Assembly: GCF_000710345.2 (NCBI RefSeq)
Contig: NZ_JHEL01000015.1
Coordinates: 1,178,001 to 1,242,000 of the forward strand
Reading direction: 5' to 3'
DNA from: Curtobacterium sp. S6
GTDB taxonomy: Bacteria; Actinomycetota; Actinomycetes; Actinomycetales; Micrococcaceae
Length of the DNA: 64,000 nt
The notes under the pieces are model-generated. The model worked only from the letters and a program-made list of their open reading frames with translations, searched no databases and had not been told where the DNA came from. Both the position numbers and the translations under genes were made by a program. Of the stretch, positions 33,930 through 43,047 are shown piece after piece. Each line of letters starts with the position of its first letter. Position 1 is the stretch's first letter.

Positions 33930-34628
33930 ATGGCTCACGCTCACGATGCCGGGCATCGTTCCGAGGAACCGACCCCGGCTTACGGTATCCGCGCAACGCC
34001 GCACGGGGCCGCCTCCGGTCGCCCCGGTGCGGAACCGACCGCCCCTACCGCGCAGGGCTTCGCCCGGGGCGGCGGCACCAGGGCCTCGGCCTATCGCCGG
34101 ATGGCCGCCGGATTGTCGCTGGCCGTCTGCATGTTGGGCGTCTTGGCGGTCTTCGGGCTCGCGGCGTCCGGTCATTCTCGCTGGGCGCTCACAGGCATCG
34201 CGCCTCTGCTGGTCGGCGTCGCGGGCCTCGTCTCGGTCTGGTGGCGCCTGCTCCCCGCCTTCCGGGACGCGGGTGGACGACGTCCGCGGCGCACCGGTGC
34301 CCGGTGGTTCTGGGTCCCCATCGGCATGTTGGTCCTCAGCGCCGTCTTTTTCGTGGTCAGTTACCTGATCCCGGGCTGGCTTACCGACCCGGATCCGGTA
34401 CGTATCCGCACGCACGTCCTCATGTGGTCCGAGCTCGGGTTCCTGTGCCTCCTGATGGCCAGCCTCTCCGCCGGACTCGTCGCGTTGCGCATGTGGACGC
34501 CCCCGGACGAGGACGACTCGATCCTCCGCCAGACCGACTTTGCCGAGCGCAAGCGCCAGAAGGACCGCGGAGGAGACCCCGACCTCTACGACTCGGACTG
34601 GATGCGGGGTAACGGACCGGCCCATTAA
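33930..34628 (+). CDS. Four-helix membrane protein of unknown function
   Basis: The 232-residue protein starts at the ATG at 33930, seven bases after AGGGAGG. The first about 55 residues are hydrophilic and begin with a His-rich stretch (MAHAHDAGHRSEE). Four helices follow (including AAGLSLAVCMLGVLAVFGLA and FWVPIGMLVLSAVFFVVSYLIPGW), then a charged tail with ERKRQKDRGGDPDLYDSDW. I do not recognise the family. It is followed 46 bases later by the polyol kinase gene on the same strand but shares no obvious function with it. Confidence 0.65.
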   Translation: MAHAHDAGHRSEEPTPAYGIRATPHGAASGRPGAEPTAPTAQGFARGGGTRASAYRRMAAGLSLAVCMLGVLAVFGLAASGHSRWALTGIAPLLVGVAGLVSVWWRLLPAFRDAGGRRPRRTGARWFWVPIGMLVLSAVFFVVSYLIPGWLTDPDPVRIRTHVLMWSELGFLCLLMASLSAGLVALRMWTPPDEDDSILRQTDFAERKRQKDRGGDPDLYDSDWMRGNGPAH

Positions 34629-34674
34629 CGTCGAGGCGTGGCCGTGGCCCACATTGTGTACCACTATGGAGCAC

Positions 34675-36186
34675 ATGACAGACAGCGCATTTTTCGGTCT
34701 TGACGTGGGAACTTCCAGCACCAAGGCGGTGCTGGTCGCCCCCGATGGGACCGTGCTCGATCAGAGGACCGCCGCGCACCAGGTCGAGCGGCTCCCCCAG
34801 GGCGTGGTCCAGATGGACATGGGCGCCTGGTGGCGGGAATTCAAGGAGCTGTACGCGCAGATCGTCGGCGGCGCGGGCGTGCGCGTCGCGGGCATCGGCG
34901 TCTCCGGAATGGGGCCCTGCGTGGGCATGACGGATCTCGACGACGTTCCGCTCGCCCCCGCCGCGCTCTACGGGGTGGACTACCGGGCGCGGGAAGAAAT
35001 CGAGGAGATGACCTCCGTCCTCGACCAGAGCAGTCTCCTCCGCCGGTGCGACTCCACCTTGACCTCTCAGGCCGCGGGTCCCAAAGTACGATGGTTCGCC
35101 AAGCGGCATCCCGAGGCGTTCGCCGCCGGGGTGCGCCTGTACATGCCATCGAGCTGGATCATCCGGCATCTGACGGGCGAGTACGTGCTCGATCGGCATT
35201 CCGCAAGCCAATGCACCCCGCTCTACGACCCGGAGTCCCAGGAATGGGACCGCGAGATGGTCGATCGCTTCGCCGAAGGCACGGAGCTTCCGAGGCTCGG
35301 CTGGAGCAACGACGTCTGCGGCCGGACCCGCCCGAACCCCGAGCTACCGGAGCTGGACGGCGGCATCCCGGTCATCTACGGCAGCATCGACGCCTGGAGT
35401 GAGCAAGAGTCCGTCGGAGCGACCTCGGAGAACGAGCTGTTCCTGATGTACGGAACCACCCTCTTCCTCATTGCCAACTCCTCCGAACGGCTGCGCCACG
35501 CCTCGATGTGGGGAACCACGGGCACCCGCGAGGGAACGCGAAACCTCGCGGGCGGACTGGCGACTTCCGGGGCCCTGACCCAGTGGTTCCGGGACCTGAC
35601 CGGCGGTCATGAGTTCGCGCAGCTGATCGCGGAGGCCGAACGGGTGCCGCCCGGATCGGACGGGCTGCTGACGCTGCCCTATTTTGCCGGGGAACGAACC
35701 CCGATCCAGGACCCGGACGCCCGAGGGGTCATGGCCGGCCTCACCCTCCGGCACACCCGGGGGCACATCTATCGTTCGCTGCTCGAGGCCACGGCTTTCG
35801 CGGTCCGGCACAACATCGACGTGATGGAACAAGCCGGCGCCCGCATCGAGAGCATCACGTGCGCGGGAGGCGGCGTCGGTTCGGATCTCTGGCCGCAGAT
35901 CGTCTCCCACGTGACCGGACGCCCCCAGAGCATTCATCGGCACTCGGTGGGCGCTTCCTACGGAGACGCTTTCATGGTCGCGCAGGCGCTGGGATTCGTC
36001 ACCGATCTGGAGGAGTGGAATCCGGTGGAAAAGATCATCGAGCCGCAACCGACGCCGGTCTACGACGCGCTGTACGAGGACTACCGCAGTCTCTACGAGT
36101 CCACCGCGAGCATCGCCCATCATCTTGCCGGGATCGACACCGCGGGGATTCCGGCCGAACCAAACCGCGGCGAGAAGAAGGAGTAA
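34675..36186 (+). CDS. FGGY-family carbohydrate (polyol/ketose) kinase
   Basis: This is a 503-residue sugar kinase with the FGGY layout. FFGLDVGTSSTKAVLVAPDG is the N-terminal phosphate loop, YFAGERTPIQDPDARG lies in the second half, and the C-terminal ATP site has ITCAGGGVGSDLWPQIVS. The sequence resembles xylulokinases more than glycerol kinases, but the substrate is not certain. The adjacent SDR gene two bases downstream suggests phosphorylation of the ketose the SDR makes. I choose the ATG at 34675; an ATG at 34666 is three codons earlier. CACTAT ends seven bases before 34675, the leaderless spacing seen elsewhere here. Confidence 0.85.
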   Translation: MTDSAFFGLDVGTSSTKAVLVAPDGTVLDQRTAAHQVERLPQGVVQMDMGAWWREFKELYAQIVGGAGVRVAGIGVSGMGPCVGMTDLDDVPLAPAALYGVDYRAREEIEEMTSVLDQSSLLRRCDSTLTSQAAGPKVRWFAKRHPEAFAAGVRLYMPSSWIIRHLTGEYVLDRHSASQCTPLYDPESQEWDREMVDRFAEGTELPRLGWSNDVCGRTRPNPELPELDGGIPVIYGSIDAWSEQESVGATSENELFLMYGTTLFLIANSSERLRHASMWGTTGTREGTRNLAGGLATSGALTQWFRDLTGGHEFAQLIAEAERVPPGSDGLLTLPYFAGERTPIQDPDARGVMAGLTLRHTRGHIYRSLLEATAFAVRHNIDVMEQAGARIESITCAGGGVGSDLWPQIVSHVTGRPQSIHRHSVGASYGDAFMVAQALGFVTDLEEWNPVEKIIEPQPTPVYDALYEDYRSLYESTASIAHHLAGIDTAGIPAEPNRGEKKE

Positions 36187-36188
36187 CC

Positions 36189-36932
36189 ATGGACCAGAAG
36201 TACGAGGGAAACATCGCGATCGTCACGGGCGCGGCGAGCGGTATTGGCGCGGCCATCGCGCATCACCTGGCCGAACGCGGCGCCCGCATCGCCGGGGTCG
36301 ACATCGCGGACGGGCTCGACGAGCTCCTCGAGGCCCTGCCCGGCGCGGGCCACCGGGGTTTTCGGGCCGATCTGACGGATCCCGAGGCCGCGGGAACCGT
36401 GGTCGAAGACGTCGTGCGAACCCTGGGCACACCGCAGATCCTGGTCAACTCGGCCGGCGTGGTGTTCTTAGGCCCCGCGGCCGAGCTGTCGGCGGCGGAT
36501 TGGAAGCGAACCATCGACATCAACCTCAGCGGATCCTTCTACATGGCCCAGGCCGCCGGTCGCGTCATGACCCAGGCGGGCTACGGCCGGATCGTCAACC
36601 TGGCTTCGCAGGGGGCCATCGTGGGCCTTCAGGAACACGTCGCCTACTCGGCTTCCAAGGCGGGAATCCTCGGCATGACCCGGGTCATGTCCATGGAGTG
36701 GGCCGCCGCCGGGGTCACGGTCAACGCGGTCTCGCCGACCATCGTGGAGACGCCCCTCGGCAAGAAGGCGTGGGCCGGTGAGAAGGGCGAACGGGCCAAG
36801 GAACAGATTCCCACCGGCAGGTTCGCGCTCCCGGAGGAGGTCGCCGCGATGGTGGGTTATCTGGTCTCCGAGGAGGCCGCCATGGTCACCGGATCGAACA
36901 TGGTCATCGACGGCGGATACACCACCGTGTGA
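36189..36932 (+). CDS. SDR-family dehydrogenase, D-threitol dehydrogenase-like
   Basis: This is a 247-residue classical short-chain dehydrogenase. The nucleotide loop TGAASGIGAA (residues 13-22), NSAG, and the catalytic AYSASKAG (Tyr-x3-Lys) are present. The C-terminal half, LGKKAWAGEKGERAKEQIPT followed by GRFALPEEVAAMV, strongly recalls actinobacterial D-threitol dehydrogenases, which oxidise D-threitol to D-erythrulose. This is recognition from memory, not a search. It begins two bases after the FGGY kinase stop and is the last gene of that unit. A nearby DhaK-type kinase could phosphorylate erythrulose. Confidence 0.8.
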   Translation: MDQKYEGNIAIVTGAASGIGAAIAHHLAERGARIAGVDIADGLDELLEALPGAGHRGFRADLTDPEAAGTVVEDVVRTLGTPQILVNSAGVVFLGPAAELSAADWKRTIDINLSGSFYMAQAAGRVMTQAGYGRIVNLASQGAIVGLQEHVAYSASKAGILGMTRVMSMEWAAAGVTVNAVSPTIVETPLGKKAWAGEKGERAKEQIPTGRFALPEEVAAMVGYLVSEEAAMVTGSNMVIDGGYTTV

Positions 36933-36941
36933 TCGAGCGGG

Positions 36942-36984
36942 CGGCTCCCGGCCGCCGGCTTTTCCTCGGAGGGGCCGGGAGCCG
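36942..36984. terminator. Hairpin terminator between convergent SDR and xylulokinase genes
   Basis: A perfect 12-bp stem (CGGCTCCCGGCC, 36942-36953, with 36973-36984) with a 19-base loop lies between the two stop codons. Confidence 0.8.
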
Positions 36985-38382
36985 TCAAGCGTCGCGGGTG
37001 GCGTCGGGATACGTCTCGCGGCGGAAATCGAGGTAAGCGCGGTAGGCCTCCGGCGATCCCTGGGGATCGACCTCGGGGGCCGCGGCCACACTCCACGTCG
37101 GGGGCTCGGCCCGACCACTGAGGGCCCACGCGGCCTGGCGCGCGGCGCCGAGGGCCACGAACTCCTGGGCCTCCGGAACCTGCACGGGCCGCCCGACGAG
37201 GTCGGCAAAGATCTGCCGGAAGGCCTCCGACTTGGCCCCGCCGCCAATCAAGATGACTCGACGGGGTTCACGCCCGACCTGACCGGTCACGTAACCCATC
37301 GCCTCGACGACGGAGCTCGCCAGCCCCTCGACCATGGCTCGCGCCATCTGAGGCCGCGTGAAGTCCCCGGTCAGGCCCCCGAATCGGGCCCGGGCATTCG
37401 GCAAATTCGGGGTGCGCTCCCCGTGGAGATAGGGCAGGAAGACCGCGCCCCCGGACCCGGGCTCGGCCTCCAGGGCGAGTCGCGAGAACTCCTCGTGGTC
37501 CACCCCGAGGAGCCGGCACCCCAGATCGATCACCGGCGCCCCGTTGAGCGTGCACGCCAGCGGCAGGTAACGGCCGGTCGCGTCGCAAAAACCCGAGACG
37601 CACCCCGAGGCATCGTGGGTCGGGGTCTCGCTGACCATCATGGCCACCGCGCTGGTCCCCATCGAGACGGCGACGTCGCCGGGCTCCAGCCCCAGCCCGA
37701 GCGCGGCGCCCATATTGTCTCCGGTTCCGGCCCCTATCAGGGCGCCGCCGGAGGTTTTCCCCACGGCTTGGCCGGGCTCGGCCAGACGGGGCAGGTCCAC
37801 CGGGCGCCCCAGCGCCTGCTCCGCGATCTCGGGAACCCAGCTGCGGCGAGCGGGAGAGTAATAGGCCGTGCCCGAGGCGTCGCCGTGATCGGTCCACAGC
37901 TGCCCGGAGTCGTTGAGCACCGAGGTCAGGTAGTCGTGAGGCAACGCGACGGAAGCGGTCTTCGCGGCGTTCTCCGGCTCGTTCTCCCGGACCCAGGCAA
38001 GCTTGGTCGCGGTGTACGAGGCGACGGGCACGCTCCCGACCCGGCGAGCGGCCTCCGCGGGGCCCCCGAGGCTTTCCGTGAGGCGCTCGGCGGCTTCCGC
38101 GGAGCGGGTGTCGTTCCACAGCAATGCCGGCCTGACGACGTCGCCCTCCGCGTCCAGGAGCACCATGCCGTGTTGCTGGGCCGCGATCGAGACGGCGTCG
38201 GCCCGCGGCAACAGCTCCTGGGTGGCCTCGCGCAACGCCCGGGCCCACTCCCGAGGATCCACCTCGCTACCGTCCGGATGCGAGGCGCGCCGGGAGTCGA
38301 TGACCTCCCCGGTCTCGGCGTTGACCAAAAGTGCCTTGCAGGACTGGGTGGACGAGTCCACCCCCAGAACGAATGTGCTCAC
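36985..38382 (-). CDS. xylB: Xylulokinase
   Basis: This is a 465-residue FGGY kinase that converts D-xylulose to xylulose 5-phosphate for the pentose phosphate pathway. It shows GVDSSTQSCKALLVNAETG at the N terminus, VDPREWARALREA, SIAAQQHGMVLLD with the substrate-contacting QQHGMV, TDHGDASGTAYYSP, and VILIGGGAKSEAFRQI at the ATP site. QQHGMV and GDASGT are typical of XylB. The start is the GTG at 38382, with GAGGAAG upstream. It lies 40 bases downstream of the mannitol/arabinitol dehydrogenase gene, a pairing known from D-arabinitol catabolism (dalD-dalK). Confidence 0.92.
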   Translation of the reverse strand: MSTFVLGVDSSTQSCKALLVNAETGEVIDSRRASHPDGSEVDPREWARALREATQELLPRADAVSIAAQQHGMVLLDAEGDVVRPALLWNDTRSAEAAERLTESLGGPAEAARRVGSVPVASYTATKLAWVRENEPENAAKTASVALPHDYLTSVLNDSGQLWTDHGDASGTAYYSPARRSWVPEIAEQALGRPVDLPRLAEPGQAVGKTSGGALIGAGTGDNMGAALGLGLEPGDVAVSMGTSAVAMMVSETPTHDASGCVSGFCDATGRYLPLACTLNGAPVIDLGCRLLGVDHEEFSRLALEAEPGSGGAVFLPYLHGERTPNLPNARARFGGLTGDFTRPQMARAMVEGLASSVVEAMGYVTGQVGREPRRVILIGGGAKSEAFRQIFADLVGRPVQVPEAQEFVALGAARQAAWALSGRAEPPTWSVAAAPEVDPQGSPEAYRAYLDFRRETYPDATRDA

Positions 38383-38422
38383 GGAAACTTCCTCGTCGGC
38401 TCGGGGGAATGTCGTGCCCATG

Positions 38423-39928
38423 CTACTCGGCGAGGAGCTTCTCCAAGGTCTTCAGGCTGCCGACCTCGTGCAGGGACCGCAGCGCGGCCAGGTATTCGCT
38501 CGTGAACCGCTCCTGATCGGCCAGGTCGCCGAAGAAGTCGCGGTCCCGGAGAAAGGCCAGCTCGTCCTCGGCCTGCGCCTGGGCGGCCGCGCGGACCTTA
38601 TCCTCGGCGTTATCGACGATCGTTATCGGTTCGCCCTGCTCGTCCACGCCTTCCGCGTAGCGGGCCCAGCTCGCGATGATCGCCGCCGACATTTTCACCT
38701 GACCTCCGCGGTCCAGGTTGTCCCGCACGACCGGGACCAGCCACTTGGGGATCCGGTCGGACGACTCGGCGCACAACCGCGGAACGGTGTCCTTGACGTA
38801 CGCGTTGGTGAAGCGTCGGATCAGCGTCTCGGCGTACTCGTCGACGTCGATGCCCTCGACCGGGTCGAGGGTCGGCTCGGCCTCGTTCTTCATGTAGGCG
38901 CGCAGGAAATCCGCGATGAGCGGGTTCGAGACGGCCTCGTCGACCTTGTGATACCCCGCGAGATGCGCGAAGTAGCAGAGGCCCTGGTGCGAGGAGTTGA
39001 GCATGCGGAGTTTGAGCTTCTCATAGGGTTCGACGTCGTCGACCATCTGAACCCCGACGTCCTCGTACGACGGCCTCCCGTTGACGAAGTCGTCCTCCAT
39101 GACCCACTGGATGAAGTCTTCGGTCACCACGGGCCAGCCGTCATCGATCCCGTAGGCATCGCGGACGTACTCGCGGTCCGCGTCGGTCGTCGCCGGGGTG
39201 ATGCGGTCCACCATGGAATTCGGGAAGCTGACGTTCTGCTCGATCCACTCGGCCAGCTCGGCGTCGACGGCGCGCGCGTGCGCCGTGAAGACGCGTCGGG
39301 CCATGTGCCCGTTGCCCTGGATGTTGTCGCAGCTGCGCACGGTGAACGGTGGGATGCCGCGCTCCCGACGCACCTTCAAGGCCTGGGTGACCAGTCCGAA
39401 CACGGTGCTCGGCCGGGCCGGATCGGCGATGTCCGCCGCGACCTGCGGGTTATCCAGGGCGTACTCGTGCGTGACCTGGTTGAAGTTATAACCGCCCTCG
39501 GTCACCGTCAGCGAGACGATCTTGATGTTCTCCTGAGCCAGGTACTCCACCGCGCCCGCGGGATCCTCCGGGGTCCACACGTAGTCGACGATCGAGCCGA
39601 TGACCCGGGTGTCCTCGTGGCCGTCCGGGAAGCGGGCCACGAGCGTGTAGAGGTAGTCCTGCTCGGCCAGGGTGTCGCGCATGTTCCGGTCGTGGGGCAG
39701 CACGCCCATCCCACAGATCGCGAAGTCCCTGGCCTCTCCCTGGCTGAGCAGGTCATCCAGGTATCGCGCCTGATGGGCCCGGTGGAATCCGCCGACGCCA
39801 AAATGCACGATGCCGACGGTCAGTTCGTCACGGTTGTAGTTGGGCACCCGGAAAGTGCTGCCCTCGGGCACCTTGTGTGCCGCGGCTCGTTCGATCTCTG
39901 GGAGGGTTGAGTTCTTGAGTGTGACCAT
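38423..39928 (-). CDS. Mannitol/D-arabinitol dehydrogenase family protein (polyol long-chain dehydrogenase)
   Basis: This is a 501-residue NAD-dependent polyol dehydrogenase. The nucleotide-binding GVGGFHRAHQARYLDDL lies near the N terminus, and the catalytic motif K-x4-N-x2-H is visible as KLRMLNSSH (about residue 300). The family oxidises mannitol to fructose or D-arabinitol to D-xylulose. Because a xylulokinase follows directly, D-arabinitol is the more likely substrate, though some members accept both. The ATG at 39928 follows GAAAGGGCGG; the nine-codon longer frame is unlikely. Confidence 0.9.
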   Translation of the reverse strand: MVTLKNSTLPEIERAAAHKVPEGSTFRVPNYNRDELTVGIVHFGVGGFHRAHQARYLDDLLSQGEARDFAICGMGVLPHDRNMRDTLAEQDYLYTLVARFPDGHEDTRVIGSIVDYVWTPEDPAGAVEYLAQENIKIVSLTVTEGGYNFNQVTHEYALDNPQVAADIADPARPSTVFGLVTQALKVRRERGIPPFTVRSCDNIQGNGHMARRVFTAHARAVDAELAEWIEQNVSFPNSMVDRITPATTDADREYVRDAYGIDDGWPVVTEDFIQWVMEDDFVNGRPSYEDVGVQMVDDVEPYEKLKLRMLNSSHQGLCYFAHLAGYHKVDEAVSNPLIADFLRAYMKNEAEPTLDPVEGIDVDEYAETLIRRFTNAYVKDTVPRLCAESSDRIPKWLVPVVRDNLDRGGQVKMSAAIIASWARYAEGVDEQGEPITIVDNAEDKVRAAAQAQAEDELAFLRDRDFFGDLADQERFTSEYLAALRSLHEVGSLKTLEKLLAE

Positions 39929-40010
39929 GACGGCCGCCCTTTCGTGGTCTGCCACCGGGCCCGCAATCTGCGTGTCGCGAGCCGCCCCGATGGCGGTGAA
40001 TTCAGCCTGG

Positions 40011-41702
40011 CTACAGGCTCTGTCCGATGAGCTCGAGGATCATCGCCATGGACACGGCGCCCGGGTCCGGGTGCCCGACGGATTTCTCGGCGAGGGGCCG
40101 GGCCCGGCCTTTTTGCGGCCGAAGCTCCGAGGTCTTCTCGGCGCTGTCTTTCGCGACGCGGGTGGCCTCCGACCAGGCCTCGGCGAGCGGGGCCTCGGAT
40201 TCCTCCAAGGCGTCCGCGAACGGCAACAAGGCGTCGAGGAGGGTCTTATCCCCGACCTTCGCGCCCCCGAGCGTCACCATCGAGTCGGCGAAAGCGCGCA
40301 CCGCCTGGACGAGGTCCGTAGGCTCGAGCCGGTCCGCGGCGTCGTCGATCCGGTTGGCGGCGGCCTCGAGGGATGCGCCCCAGAGAACGCCGGAGGTGCC
40401 GCCGGCCTGCATGGCCCAGGACCGGCCACCCGCCCGGAGCAACGCCGAGGGGCCGGCCTTCTGCGGCGCTTCGTCGATGGTCGTGAGAGCGGCTTCGCTG
40501 CCGCGGACCATTCCCCGCCCGTGGTCGCCGTCGCCCGCGAAGGAGTCGATCTCTCCCAGGTAGTCCTCCTGGTCCCGCATGAGCTCGGCGACCTGGCGCG
40601 CGACCTCACGGATCGAGCCCGCGACGTCGAGCGCGGCAGGGCTCGCCTCGACCAGCGATTCCTCGTCGACCGAGGTCGCCGTGGCCTCGTAGGTTTCCTC
40701 GATGGTCCCCAGGGGCGCGGACTGTTTGCGGTAAGCCGCGGCGTAGGCGTCCGCCGTCCACAAGGGTTCGAGCTCGTCGTCGAGCCAGAGAACGGTCAAC
40801 GAGACACCACCCATATCGAGGCTCGTCACGAGCTCTCCGACCTCGGGATCCACGATCTCGTAGCCGGCTTCCCGCAGCAGGGGCGCGATCGTGCGGTAGA
40901 GCAGGAATAGCTCTTCGTACTTGGTGGTCCCGAGCCCGTTGACGATCACGCCGATGCGTCCGCCGGGGCTGTCCGGGGCATCCTTCAACACGGTGCGCAC
41001 GAGAAGCTTTCCGAGCTCTTCGGCCTCCGGGCGCGCGTCATCGCGGATGCCCGGCTCGCCGTGGATTCCGAGCCCGACGCCCATCTGGCCCTCGGCGACG
41101 TCGAACAGCGGCGTCGTGGCTCCCGGCATGGTGCATCCCGAAAAGGCCACGCCCAAGGTACGCGTCCGGAGATTGGTCAGGTTCCCCAGGCGTTCGACCT
41201 CGTCCAGGCTCTTGCCGGCCGCGGCAGCCGCGCCCATCGCTTTGAACACGGTGAAGTCACCGGCGATGCCGCGGCGCTTCTGGAAATCCGGGTCGGAGGC
41301 GATGTCGTCCGTGACGACCACGATGCGGGTGTCGATGCCTTCGGCCTTCAGCATCTTGGCCGCGATGCCGAAGTTCATGTTGTCCCCGGCGTAGTTGCCG
41401 AAGGTCAGCACGACGCCTTTGCCCTGATCGGCCGCCTTCGCGACGGAGTAGACGTGCGCCGCCGAGGGCGAGGTGAAGATGTTTCCGACCACGGCGCCCG
41501 AGGCGAATCCGGGGCCCACGAGTCCCGCGAACGCCGGATAGTGGCCCGATCCGCCGCCAACGATGACCGCGACCTGCGGGGTCTTGGGCGGCAGCGAGAT
41601 CACGCCGCCGGGCACCTGGGCGAGCCGGTCCGAATACAGGTCGACGAATCCCTCCAACTGATCGTCGGAGAATTCGGCGGGATCGTTGTAGAGCTTCGTC
41701 AT
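40011..41702 (-). CDS. Dihydroxyacetone-type kinase, fused DhaK-DhaL (erythrulose kinase-like)
   Basis: This is a 563-residue ATP-dependent kinase with DhaK (about 1-330) and DhaL (about 350-563) in one chain. VIVGGGSGHYPAFAGLVGPG and GIHGEPGI are DhaK hallmarks. DHGRGMVRG and MQAGGTSGVLWGASL are the DhaL Mg-ATP site. Single-chain kinases of this class phosphorylate dihydroxyacetone or, in actinobacterial tetritol pathways, D- or L-erythrulose. The neighbours (D-threitol-type SDR, erythritol/L-threitol-type zinc dehydrogenase) favour erythrulose. AGAGGAGA precedes the ATG at 41702; the very long frame to 42788 is rejected. The isomerases needed to finish the pathway are not in the window. Confidence 0.88.
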   Translation of the reverse strand: MTKLYNDPAEFSDDQLEGFVDLYSDRLAQVPGGVISLPPKTPQVAVIVGGGSGHYPAFAGLVGPGFASGAVVGNIFTSPSAAHVYSVAKAADQGKGVVLTFGNYAGDNMNFGIAAKMLKAEGIDTRIVVVTDDIASDPDFQKRRGIAGDFTVFKAMGAAAAAGKSLDEVERLGNLTNLRTRTLGVAFSGCTMPGATTPLFDVAEGQMGVGLGIHGEPGIRDDARPEAEELGKLLVRTVLKDAPDSPGGRIGVIVNGLGTTKYEELFLLYRTIAPLLREAGYEIVDPEVGELVTSLDMGGVSLTVLWLDDELEPLWTADAYAAAYRKQSAPLGTIEETYEATATSVDEESLVEASPAALDVAGSIREVARQVAELMRDQEDYLGEIDSFAGDGDHGRGMVRGSEAALTTIDEAPQKAGPSALLRAGGRSWAMQAGGTSGVLWGASLEAAANRIDDAADRLEPTDLVQAVRAFADSMVTLGGAKVGDKTLLDALLPFADALEESEAPLAEAWSEATRVAKDSAEKTSELRPQKGRARPLAEKSVGHPDPGAVSMAMILELIGQSL

Positions 41703-41726
41703 CGAGCTGTCTCCTCTGGGGGGTCG

Positions 41727-41819
41727 CCCGGGAGCAACCACGGCTCCCGGGATGGCCGCTGGTCGGCCGGCGGCGTGCGGTGAATCGGGGCGCGGGCCGG
41801 AGGGTCCCCCGGCCCGCGC
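41727..41819 (-). other. Two GC-rich hairpins between the zinc dehydrogenase and the DhaK-DhaL gene
   Basis: Perfect stems occur at 41727-41734/41744-41751 (CCCGGGAG) and 41790-41800/41809-41819 (GCGCGGGCCGG). They fill the 125-base gap and may attenuate or process the transcript between the two genes. Confidence 0.55.
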
Positions 41820-41827
41820 GGGGCAGG

Positions 41828-42922
41828 TCAGGACTGCGGCATGATGGAGACCTTGATGGACGCGCCGGCGGAATCGGCGACGCTGTCGAGGGCCTCTTGG
41901 AACTTCTCGAGCGGGAACTGATCGGTGCAGACCTCGTCGAGCGGGAGCTTCCCGGACTCGATCAGGCTGATGGCCTTGGGCCAGGTGTAGGGGCCCAGGT
42001 GGGCGCCCAGAACGCTGAGCTCCTTGTCGTCCGAGATGATGGACCAGTCCACGGTGACGTCCTGACCGAAGACCGAATACTCGACGTATGTGCCCAGCTT
42101 GCGGAGGATGTTGAGCCCCTGACCGACCGCCGAGGGATGCCCCGTGCACTCGATGTAGACGTCGGCCCCGTAGCCGTCGGTCATCTCCTTGACCTGGGCG
42201 ATCGCGTCCTCGTTCTTGATGTTGATGGTCACGTCCGCGCCGCATTTTTTGGCGAGCGCAAGCTTGTTGTCGTCCATGTCCAGGGCGACGATCTTCAGCG
42301 GGTTCTTCTCGCGCACGCCCATGATCGCGCCGAGACCGATCGGACCCGCGCCCGCGATGACGACGACGTCCTCGAACTTGATGTTCCCGCGCTCCACGGC
42401 ATGCAGCGAACAGGCCAGCGGCTCCGCGAAGGCCGCGTGCTGCGGCTTGACGTCCTTGGAAATGCGGTGGACCCGCGCACGCAGGGGAACGAGCATGTAC
42501 TCGGCCATGCCACCGTCGAAGTTGCGGAAACCGAACATGTCGTGAGGGCCGCACATCCAGTATTCGCCGCGGCGGCAGAAGCGGCATTCGCCGCAGGGCA
42601 CGATCTGCTCGACCACGATGCGGTCTCCCTCGTGCACACCGTGGTAGTTGAAGGCCAGATCGGTGCCCGCGACCACCGTTCCGGTGATTTCGTGGCCCGG
42701 GATAGTATCTTCGAGCGCCCACTGGGGACGGTTCTCGTCGCCCCAGAATTTGGCCGCGCCGTGATAACACTTCAGGTCGGACGCGCACACGCCCACGGCT
42801 TCTACTTGAATCATCAGGTCGTCCGGTCCGAGTTCGGGAACCGGGCGCGTTTCGAGCGTATAGTCCTCCGGCTTATTGCAGACGACTGCTCGCATCTGGG
42901 TGGGTAGATCCGTGGTGCTCAT
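41828..42922 (-). CDS. Zinc-dependent alcohol dehydrogenase, erythritol/L-threitol dehydrogenase-like
   Basis: This is a 364-residue medium-chain dehydrogenase. The catalytic zinc residues are in GVCASDLKCYHG and IPGHEITGTV. The structural zinc is held by four Cys in CGECRFCRRGEYWMC. The Rossmann motif is GAGPIGLGAI, and VALDMDD selects the cofactor (Asp favours NAD). SDLKCYHGAAKFWGDENRP is a stretch I associate with erythritol/L-threitol dehydrogenases, which form erythrulose. The ATG at 42922 follows AAAGGAGTGACC. It is the first gene of the operon and is divergent from the SorC regulator, which very likely controls it. Confidence 0.87.
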   Translation of the reverse strand: MSTTDLPTQMRAVVCNKPEDYTLETRPVPELGPDDLMIQVEAVGVCASDLKCYHGAAKFWGDENRPQWALEDTIPGHEITGTVVAGTDLAFNYHGVHEGDRIVVEQIVPCGECRFCRRGEYWMCGPHDMFGFRNFDGGMAEYMLVPLRARVHRISKDVKPQHAAFAEPLACSLHAVERGNIKFEDVVVIAGAGPIGLGAIMGVREKNPLKIVALDMDDNKLALAKKCGADVTINIKNEDAIAQVKEMTDGYGADVYIECTGHPSAVGQGLNILRKLGTYVEYSVFGQDVTVDWSIISDDKELSVLGAHLGPYTWPKAISLIESGKLPLDEVCTDQFPLEKFQEALDSVADSAGASIKVSIMPQS

Positions 42923-42978
42923 GGTCACTCCTTTGTGTCGCGCGCGTATGTCACGTACCACACATTCTTCGAGCCTCC

Positions 42979-43002
42979 AGCACATATGTCAAGCACATAT
43001 GT
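42979..43002. promoter_or_regulatory. Candidate SorC-family operator: two direct copies of AGCACATATGT
   Basis: The 11-base AGCACATATGT occurs at 42979-42989 and 42992-43002, spaced 13 bases start to start. Each copy contains the palindrome ACATATGT. The pair sits in the divergent region between the zinc dehydrogenase and the regulator gene, where an autoregulated SorC protein would bind. Confidence 0.65.
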
Positions 43003-43047
43003 TCATCACGACGAATCCGAGTTACGATAAAGGCGCCCTGTCCGCCT

